NCBI RefSeq assembly: GCF_020509005.1
Contig: NC_063025.1
Location: forward strand, 372,001 to 436,000
DNA from: Fulvia fulva
Taxonomy: Eukaryota > Ascomycota > Dothideomycetes > Mycosphaerellales > Mycosphaerellaceae
Length of the DNA stretch: 64,000 bases
Direction of reading: 5' to 3'
A program made the position numbers and the translations under genes. Shown one piece after another: positions 1 through 10,235 of the stretch; the first letter of the stretch is position 1; every line of letters begins with the position of its first letter. Under the pieces are notes generated by a model that was given only the letters and a program-made list of their open reading frames with translations, searched no databases and was not told the DNA's origin.

Positions 1-1858
1 TTCTCGAGCTTCTCGAGGGCGATGTCGATATCGCGGAGGGAGGCGGCGAAGACTTAAGCTTTAGGCTACTTAGTAGTAGTAGTAAAGGTAGCGGCGTTTA
101 CCTAGAAGATCTTAGTATACTTAGGACCGCGCTAAGGCGGCGGAGAAGGCGGAGGCGCCGGAGGAGCTTCTAGAGGGAAACTGATAGTAAGGGAAGTCTA
201 GTCGATAATAGGCTAGTGTCGTCTAAACTAGGGTAGGCCGAGGATAAACTTCTAATACGGTAGGGACGTAAGGAAGCTAGTAATCGACATACGCTTTCCT
301 CCGAGAGTGATTAACGTGTATATAACATAAGTAATCTTACTAGTAGTAGTCTCCGTGCCGTTAAAGAGTTTAAGGGTACGAGGGTACTTTAGTTCCTAGG
401 GTTCGAGGTTAAGAGAGGTCGCGAGTTTATAGTCTATAAAAGACTCGCCTAGTACGCTAGTGTCTATAAGAGTGAGATTAGAAGAAGAGAGTTTCTTTAA
501 GCCGATATTTATATTCGTAACGAACGGTTTATAAGCGTAGTCCTTGCCCGTCTCGTCGTATAGGTCTAGCTATACTATATTAATCCTTAACTTCTTTCCT
601 CTCTTTACTTTTAGTAAACGTTTTTCTTAGTCTTTACCGCGTCGATAAGAAAGACCTAGGCTTTTCCCTACTTAGCGGGAGTAGTAGGAGTAGGCTCGAT
701 AGCGCCGATAGCGCCGCGAACCGGGTTACGGGCGTTACGGGTAGCGAGCTATAGATAGTTAACTACGATATAGCCTAGACCGCCGTAGTAGGTATAGAGT
801 CCGGCCTAGCGACGGCGAAGCTTCTCTTCGGGAGTAAGCTTACCGTTAACGAGGCCCTAGACTCGAGGGACGGCGGCACTAGCGCTAAGATCTATAGTAT
901 TACCTATAGAGACGGGAGGGAGAGCCGTAGGAGCGGCGGCGCCTAGTAGAGTAGCGAAGTAGCTTCCGGGACTACGAGGCTAACGACCTTAAGAACGGGA
1001 AGCGAGGAGAGAGGCGGTATGTTTTATATTAGAGTCGAGGCGCTAGTAGGTCTCGACGAGCTTAAGGAAGCTTATAGTACCGACGTCCTTGTCCTCGAGG
1101 GCTCGAAGAAGCTCTACTAATAAACTACGGCGGAGAGTACTCTTCTTAGTCTCTTCGTTATAGCCGGTAAACCCGATATCGCGGTTAAAGGCCGCGAGGT
1201 ACTCGGCGAAGCTCTTATTCTTCTAGAGGAGGTTATAGATAGCGTTCTAGGCGGTAGCTCTACGGTCTAGATTACTAAAGGTAGTACGGAGGTCCTATAT
1301 TAAGGTAAAGACGTCCGGGTAGCCGATAGTCTACGTAGCGTTATCGATATAGTATTATACCTAAGCCGCGGCGTCTCCCTAAAGGAGGGAGAAGACGTAC
1401 GTAACCTTGTCCTTCTCTTACGGAAAGTGGTCGGTATTAGCTAATAGCTTAATAGTGAGCTATGTCTTAAATGCCTCGAACTTACTCTTATTACCGTCGA
1501 ACTCGTCTAGGTTATTAACCTTCTTAGAGAAGTACTAGCGGCGGTTATCGTCGGCGTACGGTACGAGGTTCTAGAAGGTGTTTATAATACCTTAAATGTA
1601 TATTACTTAGTCGTTTACTTACTCGACCTACTAGGCGGTCCTACGGAAAGAGGAGACGGTACGGTTAATAAGAGCGTAGGCGGTATCGGGGTTAGTGTTT
1701 ACCTAGGTACCGAAGGTAGCGGCGTTCGAGAAGGGGATGTTAGCCTACTTACTAAAGTGGAATAGGGTTTCTTAGTTATCGAGGTTAATACCTTTATCGG
1801 TAGCGTAGTTACCTATAAGGATAACTCGAGTAGTTAACAGTTTATTAGTCTTTCGTAA
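1..1858 (-). pseudogene. Ty3/gypsy Gag-Pol relic, 5' part, RIP-degraded
   Basis: This is the internal region of an LTR retrotransposon read on the minus strand, starting directly inside the LTR that ends at 1859 and running off the left edge. Reading leftwards there is a long Gag-like stretch. At 755-796 there is a degenerate zinc knuckle, now read as Y-x2-Y-x4-Y-x4-Y, because TGY (Cys) and CAY (His) codons have become TAY (Tyr). At about 430-475 there is a retropepsin-like segment reading L-I-D-T-S-x-L-G-E-S-F-I-D. The order Gag, knuckle, protease fits gypsy-type Gag-Pol. TAG and TAA stops occur throughout, so no protein can be made. Reverse transcriptase and integrase would lie outside the window. 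Gypsy rather than copia is inferred from the layout and LTR ends, not proven. Confidence 0.7.
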
Positions 1859-2415
1859 TGTTAGGGCGAGAGCCTAGCCTATAAGATATAAGAGTAAAAG
1901 CAAGAATATAGGTACGAAGTGTAGACGTAAAGGGTTTAGTATAATTACTATATAAAACAAAAGACGAAGAAAGTAAGAGAGGCCTAGGGAAGGCCGGATA
2001 CTTATACGCGACCCTCGCGAGTACGTGTCCCCGTATTAATAGGGCTAGACCCTCGCGAGTACGTGTCCCCGTATTAATAGGGCTAACCTATATAAAGCCG
2101 CGCTTAGTAGCTTTGCTCAAAACCTTATTCTAACCTACCCTACGTTCCGAGTCTTCTACGTGCTTCTTCTAGGGTCTAGCGTAGTCGCGGGTACTCGCGG
2201 GAGTACCTTAAGTTATATAGCTACGAGCCGAAGTGAATCTGTTAAGGTTTAGTAGAGTAGTGAATTTAGAGGGCTAGGTCCCGTAGTGAATATTACGGGG
2301 TATACAATTCTTAGCGCTTATATACTAAGCTAGACTTTTACTTCTTAACGACTTCTAAGTACTCTAAGGCTCTTCTGTCCCTACCTTCTATACACTCTAT
2401 AGGGAGACTATAACA
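1859..2415 (-). repeat. 5' LTR of the gypsy relic (RIPed, 557 bp)
   Basis: The sequence is collinear with the well-preserved solo LTR at 43909-44428. It starts TGTTA (TGTCA in the preserved copy) and ends TAACA (TGACA in the preserved copy), both being CpA-to-TpA changes. It is 37 bp longer than the solo LTR, which is explained by a 38-bp tandem duplication at 2011-2085. It abuts the Gag relic on its left, so it is the 5' LTR of a minus-strand element. The outer TSD partner would be off the window; 2416-2420 (accta) is the expected outer copy. No primer binding site is recognisable next to 1858. Confidence 0.85.
2011..2085. repeat. 38-bp tandem duplication inside the LTR
   Basis: Two head-to-tail copies begin at 2011 and 2049, each starting accctcgcgagtacgtgtcc. 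The solo LTR at 43909-44428 has a single copy of this block, so the duplication is specific to this LTR lineage or arose in this copy. Both units carry the same RIP-type changes. Confidence 0.85.
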
Positions 2416-5138
2416 ACCTACTAATATTAGCTACCTATTACGGGCGGACACATAAGTATATATATAGTTCAAAATAGTGCTAAGCTATATACGTTAGTAT
2501 AACTACATACTTAAATTATATAAGAGGATATATATTAGCGGATTATTCGACAATTAACGGGGGTACCTTACTAGTAGCTATCTCTTACCCTTACCTACCG
2601 CGAGCGGACGTAGGAAGCGTAAGATCTAGTAGGTAGGCACAATTCTACGTTTAATACTACGCTTACGTTTAGGTATCCCTAACTAGGCGTCTTATATCAA
2701 TCGCTACGCCTTACTCGAAAAACAGATTCGAGTAGACAAGTAAGGGGGGCAAGGCATATCCTGAATATACGTAATAGCACATTGCGACTCCCTAAGCTTC
2801 TCCTAGTGATTGTGACTAAAGAGCAACCCCCCTTACCCCCTAGCGCTGTTGTTAAGACTAGTGGATTTTGAAACTGTCGAACGCTACCAGCCTAACATGT
2901 TCGTACTAGAGCGCGGAAACGCCGTTAGGAGTGTACTAGTAGTCGCAACTTCTCTACTCAGATTTGGGCCTAAAGGTGGCTAAGCCAGTTGTGCTCGATA
3001 GGTGATTAGGGAGAATGGCGCGTACGATTGAGCATCTCGCGGCAACGTAGAGCTCCATAAACCGGTCGTATCTAGGCTTACGCTAAACCGATGAGACGTG
3101 TTCTAGGACGTGGCTAGGCAGGCTGGTTCGGTCGGGAAGCGGTTCATCGCGATGTCGATATAGAAGCCGGCCTATATAAGGGTCGAGCTCGCTAGACTGC
3201 CTGTCATGTTCGGTGGCTAGAAAGGGGGATTCCAAGGCTAGATACTTGAATGTCATACTAATGTCGATGCAGGTGATGATGCTATATACCAGGTCAGCGG
3301 CATATGACTTGTATCTCTCTAGTCGTCTCGACCCAGTCGAACGAGCTGAGCATGTCATGGTCCTAGAGCAGATCTGACAGTGCCTCCGTGAACATCTTCG
3401 ACAATAGGTGCGTGCAGCTGCGTTAGTCGCCAGTCGCCGCTTAGTCGTTCTCTAGGCTTCCTCTGCGATGTTAAGAATTAGTATAACGTATAAGCTCAAC
3501 GAGTTGATCAAGACGATCAGAGAGCGGGGTGAGCAGAGAAGTGACTACTTGCCCTTCGGTGATCAGGCTTCTTTGCCGTCTGCTGAACAAGATCGATACC
3601 GCTACTGATGACATGATCAGCTTTACCACTTATAATGGATAGTATGGCGCAGTTAGTACGTACTGTCTTGCGCCTGTCGCCAAGTTACAGGATCCCGCGC
3701 CGCCCACTACTATTGACAGAGTCGGTGCGACGGGACTTCGGTTACTATTAGAAGGCAATGATAGGAGAGTGCTCCCCTTGGCGGCATAGGCTAACAACGA
3801 GCGGGCAACATCGCGCCTTTCAGCTAGTGCTACTAAGGCGTATGCTAGTGCCGTTGTATGTTCGTTCGGATGATATGTGTGACACATTGCTGTCTACTTC
3901 CTGACATACACGTGTCCAGTTGCCCGATGACCTGCCCTATCTATAACGAGTGTGCCGTATAACTTCATATCGCGTGCGCGCATGCTTCTCTTCATAGTGT
4001 ACTAGCTGTCATGTGCTTCGGGGATAGCACTGAGTTTTGTTCGCGGCAACGTCCATTCGAACATTCTCTGAATCGCATCATATGCACCTGATGTCGGTGG
4101 TACAAGCTGAGAATCTGCCTCCAACTATTTCGGGTCTTCCGCATCGCGTTCATGTGCACCATCCTGCGGCAACAGCCCTGCTTCAATGTGCAATCCGGGT
4201 GCAGCTGAAAACACTCGTCCTTACATCTTACGCTAACCGGCTGTTCCCAAAGGTGTGCTGAAGCTGTTGCTCTGAAGATTTGGTATGGCGTTGAGACCCG
4301 CGAAGACATGACTGCTTGTACTGTCGACCGGTGAAGTGTGCCTAGCAGCAGGGTGCTGCGGGAGTGCTTCAAACTGCTACTATCATATCCTAGATGCTTG
4401 TCGCTGTCGTGGTTCGGAGGCTCTGATCCAGTTGGCGAGGTGCCTAGCCGGCACTGGCATTGGGTGAAACCCGCTTGAACGCGCTAGAGAATCACGCCAT
4501 AGTGATTGAATGGTCGGGCTTGGGTTGAGGTGATGTTACTAACAGACATTTGTTTGATCTGTGCAGCAGCCTCGCCCTACTTAACCTTCTCTACGGCCAA
4601 CCGCTATAGCTTTACGGACTGGACAATTCACCAGTCAATAGAGGGTGGTGTTACATGCTCCAGGTGGTCGCATCTCCTGCAAAACGGTGGCCTGACACGG
4701 TGTAAGTGTAGAACAAGTCGATGTGGCACGATTACGTTAACAAAGAATCGAAGACTGGCAAGTAGGCGAGAGATAAGGAGCCTTAGGATTCTTTACCCTC
4801 CTTGGCCATGCTTCCCGGAAGAATGCCTCATATCGATCCTGAGGGTCGAGTCTTTCGCCAGCCAACTCCTAGTGTCCTGTCTACGCCGATTCCCCTGGAT
4901 AGTATGTCTATGCGCCAGCACCGTGGGCAGTACCAGGCAGCGTACGATCCAGACCCCAGTACAAAGTTCAGACTCATAGACTGTTCCCAGAGTACCATCA
5001 CAGTACGGTCACATGGCCCGAGTCTCCGTATCATGATCCTCGCAGATTCCATCCCATCCATCCGTGGCTTTGTGGTCTCCGGGTCACTGACTACACGACT
5101 TGCTCGCAGCAGTCGTTTCCATCATTGGATCATTTCCA
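2416..5138. other. No gene supported; partly RIPed intergenic or degenerate sequence
   Basis: From 2416 to about 2700 the sequence looks RIPed. From about 2800 to 5138 CpA and TpG become commoner, so mutation is partial. Short open frames exist on both strands (for example 3992-4372 minus, 4506-4979 plus, 4802-5293 plus), but none shows a recognisable motif, and they overlap one another. The 4802-5293 plus frame runs antisense over the end of the pseudogene at 5139-6710. I see no transposon end or RNA gene here. Confidence 0.5.
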
Positions 5139-6710
5139 TCATTGAGTCTCTTTGCATCGTCCACTCATTTCCCATTGTTCATTGTCACGTACAGTCTCTA
5201 CAGCAGGCCATTCCATTCCACCCATACCCTGCTTCGGCTCTTGCTCTTGCTCTTGCTCTTTCCCGACTTCTCGAAGATTCTGTGCTCCTATAGGGCGTGG
5301 ACTGGAGTCCGTGTTCGATGCCTCCGTGCCAAAGTCCGCCTGTAGGGATGGCGTAGACGCGCCAGCTGAAGCTTGCCCGGACTGTAGTCGTTTGGAAGGG
5401 TGATCAGGGTTGGTGTAGCAGAGATCTACAATATCCGCAGCAGAGGGCACAATCGAAGCATCGTTAGCTGCGGTGGGTGGTTCGGAGGGTAGTTTAGTAG
5501 CCATCGCCTAAGCTCGGGTGTTGACATGTTCTATAGCGCGCTGCCTTTCGTATTAGGCCAATTCGACGGTGTTTCGGTAAATCGAAATGCTTTTACGAAG
5601 GTAGTCAGCGGAGCCTAAACCGTACCCTCCTCTAAGTCTTGTGACATAAGTAGATGTGGCGTCTTCATTTTTGGGGTGCATATGGCTGCCGTAGACGACA
5701 AGACTTCTAGCGTGGTATGTAGTGACGAAGCTCCGAGCGTGGCCGTCCGGGTCTACGTAGTCTAGCTGTCCGTAGGCACGTACGTAGTGCATAGCCCGCG
5801 CACCGAGTGCGCCGTCTATAACCACTTGTACATCTAAGACCTTCTGTGTTCCATCGGGACCCTTTGCCTCGAAGAAGTCGTTCATAGCAACCGGCCCAGC
5901 CCTCCTGCCTTGGATGTATGCTGCCAGTTAGGCGTCGTTTAGTACCGCTCGATAGACAGTTGCTTCGTCTACACCGCGGGCATAGTCCGGCTTAGGATCA
6001 GGAAGGCGCTGACTATACGATTCATCGACGAGTAGCGCGAACTGATTGAGGACCTAGTTCTAGGTGACCTCGTCTCTCCCGTCGGTGAAGTATAAGGCGT
6101 AGTAGGGGTTAAAGACGTTACTTATAACGGCCTCCTCGTTGGACGACTTCTTATGCGCCTGCTCAAACTCACGGAACTTGGAGTCAGAATACTACGATGG
6201 CGAGAGAGAGGGCCGTGGTCGGCGAATGCGTGCCTTGATCTCTGCTTCGTTGACCGGCCGAAGGCGAAGGTTAGAGCCCGGACCGAGCAGGTTGTGCCGC
6301 TTCTATAACTAACGGGTAGCGTCGGCGTCGTAGGTACGGGTGGTAGTAACGTTCGTGTTCGTGTCTATAGAGGTCGGCGGGGTGTTAGTGGACAAGTATG
6401 AGGAGCTATAGCGACTCCTTCTCCTGCGAGGTGTCGATGCCGACATAGCGCGCGGCTCCGGTTCCACGCCGAGCCAGTGCGCCGTACGTGCGTCGGTGTC
6501 CTCTGTCGACGGTAAGTGTCTAAGAGTGAATGGCGACAAAGGAATCCGGGCAACGACGCCGTTAGCGCTAGCGGAGCGCTGGTGCTGTAGATGATAGTGT
6601 CGCTATCGCTATCGCTAACGACCAGGCTTGTCGCTCTGTACCGAGTGGTCCAAGGAGTCGCGCTTCCGCTTGCGAGATATAGAAGGAGACTGTGGCGCGT
6701 TCGCGTTCAT
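5139..6710 (-). pseudogene. RIP-killed host-type gene, EAKGPDG-motif family (about 523 codons)
   Basis: From ATG at 6710 to a TGA at 5139 a single reading frame runs for 523 codons without any frameshift. It is interrupted by 11 internal stops, all TAG or TAA (for example three alternating with CGA codons near 6600, then near 6310, 6195, 6060, 5935, 5550 and 5510). Each is what CAG, CAA or TGG becomes when CpA or TpG turns to TpA. The N-terminus is basic and Ser-rich (KRKR near codon 15). The centre has a KPDY stretch at about 5975-5985 followed by FFEAKGPDG near 5860-5880 and a GARAMHYVRAYGQ stretch. The C-terminus is low-complexity with an (EQ)n run at 5240-5262. The PD...E-A-K spacing resembles a PD-(D/E)XK-type nuclease fold seen in expanded uncharacterised ascomycete families; that link is from memory and is inference. 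No intron is needed to read it. Confidence 0.75.
5238..5262. repeat. (CTTGCT)n microsatellite
   Basis: A short hexamer run (ggctcttgctcttgctcttg) encodes alternating Glu-Gln in the minus-strand pseudogene. It looks like a coding low-complexity tract. Confidence 0.7.
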
Positions 6711-7174
6711 GCTACGGAGAAATGTATAAAATACTAGTCATGTCGAGGTTGATGTCGTTAACGACTACAGCGAAGATGAAGGCGCGCGAATTCAAGACTC
6801 GGTAGTGCCCCCTCGGCCCGCTAGCCTGTAGCGCACGTGGAGATATACGGGGAAGACCGAAGATCTACCGAGCATTGTGGCAGTTGTTTCGATCATCCTA
6901 ACCATTAGGCAAGGCTTTTCGCCGAAACACAATCGAAAGCGAGCGCTAGTATCTAGAGTTCATGTCGACTAGGAAGTCGTTTACGAGACTATCCCCGCTA
7001 TAGATTATATAGGTTAATAAGGCCGTCCTTACCGCTAGACGTAAGAGCATCGCTAGAACAATTAAGAGCTAGCCGTTATACTACTATTTAAAACTTTAAT
7101 ACTAAGCTCGTTACTTTTTACTTCGTAGATCGATACCTACGTACTTACCTACGAATAATATCCGTAGTCCGGAG
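6711..7174. other. Unannotated partly RIPed sequence
   Basis: This stretch lies upstream of the RIP-killed gene (its promoter side) and becomes strongly RIPed beyond about 6960. No open frame, transposon end or RNA gene is visible. It was continuous with 10055-10219 before the LINE at 7190-10039 inserted. Confidence 0.4.
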
Positions 7175-7189
7175 TCTAAGAGATATTAG
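7175..7189. repeat. TSD of LINE A copy 1 (partner 10040-10054)
   Basis: 15 of 15 bases (tctaagagatattag) match the copy at 10040-10054, directly outside the (TAGA)n tail on this side and the truncated 5' end on the other. Confidence 0.92.
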
Positions 7190-10039
7190 ATAGATAGATT
7201 TGTTATTCCCCTATTCTAGGACCCTATCCGGCCTATATAGGTATATATCTATTATTATATATAAAGGGAAACCCGAATAGGTAAAAACCCTTCCCGCCCC
7301 GACTACTCCTTATCTATATTAGCTTTCCCTCTAAACGTACGTAGTCTATATTACTACCCCGTTAGCCCCCGCTCCTAGCCGGTCTCGTCGCGCTACGTCG
7401 TGTCCTCTCTTCCTATACTACTCCTACTAGGCGGTACTATTCTAGCTAGCCCTTCTCTAGTATCTAGTTCGTAATACGCCGTAGGCCCTTAACGTTATTA
7501 AGAAGTGCCCTAATCGTCTAGTTCCTCGCCTTTACTATCTACTCTCCCCTTCCTAGCGACTACCTCGGATAGACGAGGAGTACGTACCGTACGTTCTAGG
7601 AGCGATAGCCGTAGGGGTAGCTAGTATTCGTATATCCTAGAACCTTCCTCTATAATAGGTACCCCTAGAGGCCGATATGTTCGCTTCGTAGTTAGGTTAC
7701 TATACTACTCTATACCCTTATAAGGCGGTAGTAGATAAGCTTTAGGGGGTGCTTAACCGCGGATTCCGTAGCTAACTATTCCTTAGGTTATCCCGCTAGC
7801 TAAGGGCGTCTACTATACCCTACACCCTAGTTATTCTACCTCTCTTTCTATAGTTACTCTATAAACGACTTCTTACCTTCCTATCGTATTACTAGCTATT
7901 CGTCCCTTACCCGATAGTTCGGCTCGTTTCCGGGTCGAGTACCCTTATACGCTAGTACTAATTCGCGGGCCCTTACGACTATACTAGCGATAACCTTCTA
8001 TACTAGGTACTATACCGACTTACCTAAGTAGGAGGTCCGTAGTCCCTAGATATATAGGTCGATCGGCGGTATAGCGGTCTCGTACTTAAGTATCCTTATT
8101 AGTATCGACTTATATACCCCGGTAACCTTCCTTAGGCATTAGTTTTAGATCTTCGCTAGCGGCGCGACGAGTCTCTTCGATAGGTAGGCCCTCTCGCCTA
8201 AGGACTACACTTAGCTACTATAGGTAAGGACTAGCCGTATAATAGCCGTATATAGAAGTCGTAACTACCGGAAGTCCGCCCCCTATATAGACGTAGTAAG
8301 CCTCTAATATAATGCTATATTCTGTTTAGCTTTCCGTAATATTACCTATACGTACTTCCTCTACCGTCGCGCCGGGTCTACCTATAGTCCGAGGATCCTA
8401 AGCTAACTTACCGGGTTAGCCGTATACCCCTATATCTAGATAGAAGCTTATATATTATAGAGCCGTAGCCGGCGCGTAAAGTGTATTAGATTATACTTTT
8501 CTAGGGTAAACCGAGCCCCGTGCCTCCTAGCCTAGTCCTCGTAGATCTTATACTTCTCTTCTAGTAGCTTATAGTTCTCCTTAGTCGAGGAAGACTACGC
8601 TAGAATGTTCGTGTCGTCTACGAAGCCGCTCGTAGCGGTGTTCTAGGATTCTAGGGCTAGGAGTAGCGTCGCTATAAAGAAGAGGAATAGGATAGGTACT
8701 AGCGTTAAGCCTTACGGGATTCTAGTATAGACTACTTAAAATAGGCTTCTATACTAGCCGACTAGGATCGACGTGCTACGGATTTAGAGGTAGGACCGTA
8801 CGAAGTTAATAAGCTACTTAGGGAGTCCTTTCGACCTTAGGATATAGAGTAGCCGCGGGTATAACACGTAGTCGAAGGCTCCTAATATGTCTAGGCTAAG
8901 TAAGGAAGCCACCTTGTCCCTATTCTTATACTAGATAGCCTTTACCTAAGAGGTAATAAGTTCTATCGCGGATAGCGTCGATCGCTATAGGCGCGTACCT
9001 ATCTAGGTGTCCGGGAGTAGGGAGTGTTCCTCTACCGCCTCGGAGAGTCTCGTTATAACTAGCTTCTTAAGCGCCTTCCTAAGACTATTAAGGAGCGCAA
9101 TTAGGCGGTACGACTTTACCTACGTATAGTCTTCCTTTTACGGCTTACGTAGGACTACTATCGTCGATTATTTAAAAGCTATCGGGTAGTATCCGGTATA
9201 TAGGTAGGCGTTAAAGATCGCTATAGCTACTAGGGCTAGTTAATCTCTATACTTCTTTAGTAGCTCGTTTGGGATCCTATCCGGCCCCGGGGCTTTCTTC
9301 GCCGGTAACTTCCTTAGTATAGCGGCAACTTCTCCCTCGGACACCTCCTATTAGACCGCGATACTAGGGGCTAGGGGAGTAGAGCTATTTATGTCGCTTA
9401 GATTAGCCTCGACTAGGGGCGGAAAGAACTTACTAGCTAGTAGACGCGCCTTAGCCTCGGGGTCGCTAACCGGGCTACTAGGCGATTATAGCGCTAGGAT
9501 AGAGAAGGAGGGGCCCTATATAGGGTCCTGTCGGGCCTATTTTGCTAGCTTCTATATCCTCGCTAGCTTGCCGGCGATTTCTTCTACTATAGCCCTCTAG
9601 CCGACTACTTTCTCCCTCCGTATTATAGCTTTCTTCTGTTAGTATACCTCCCTATATACGTTCTAGGCCTCCTCGCTATAGCTACTCGTCTATACCCGGT
9701 AGGCTCTCCTTACTTCTCTTACTACCGTAGTATACTCCGGCGTCTAGTATAGTTTAGACTATATCGTTAGTTAGGCAAGCGGAACGTAAAGTAAGGTCGC
9801 TTTTCTTATTTCGTCTATTAACCCTTAGACTACCTCGTCTATCTCGTCTTTACTATTATATTACTACTACGCGATCTAGACTAGCCTCTCGGAGTTATCG
9901 AGGTACGCCTAGATGTTGGCCTAGTAGGCCTTTCCCTAGTTTAGCTTAGGGGTTCTCGCTAGTATACGTTATATCTATGTCGTAATAGAGGTCCTAACTA
10001 GTATATAGTCTAACGACGCCTCGAGTTTATATTCGATCC
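7190..10039 (-). mobile_element. LINE family A, copy 1: RIPed, 5'-truncated
   Basis: The sequence is collinear with the intact LINE from its 3' end (55445) to about 58301, so it keeps the 3' UTR, the whole RT region and part of the endonuclease of ORF2. It begins on the left with a (TAGA)n tail. Differences from the intact copy are overwhelmingly CG-to-TA at CpA/TpG, and many TAG/TAA stops break ORF2. It is flanked by a perfect 15-bp TSD, tctaagagatattag, at 7175-7189 and 10040-10054. 5' truncation plus a TSD is the usual outcome of target-primed reverse transcription. The open frame 9391-9600 on the plus strand is only antisense to RT. Confidence 0.92.
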
Positions 10040-10054
10040 TCTAAGAGATATTAG

Positions 10055-10219
10055 TAGCTTAAGGGAAGTAAAAGATCGGGATAAGTAATACGATACGCTA
10101 AGTTAGAGGGGCTATCGTACTACGAACCTCGAATACGCTAACGATAAGCTCTTTAGTCTATTATCCGCCTCTTAAGGTAGAATAGAGTAGAGAAAGTTCG
10201 CGTAAGATTATAGATATCG
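10055..10219. other. Short spacer between two LINE A copies
   Basis: RIPed sequence with no feature. It is the continuation of 6711-7174 and the target into which LINE A copies 1 and 2 inserted in opposite orientations. Confidence 0.5.
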
Positions 10220-10235
10220 CTATATAATGCTAGTA

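Noticed and set aside
4506..5293. Plus-strand frames of 157 and 163 codons
   Set aside because: No motif, mutually overlapping, and the second runs antisense over the EAKGPDG pseudogene, whose frame is far longer and consistent.
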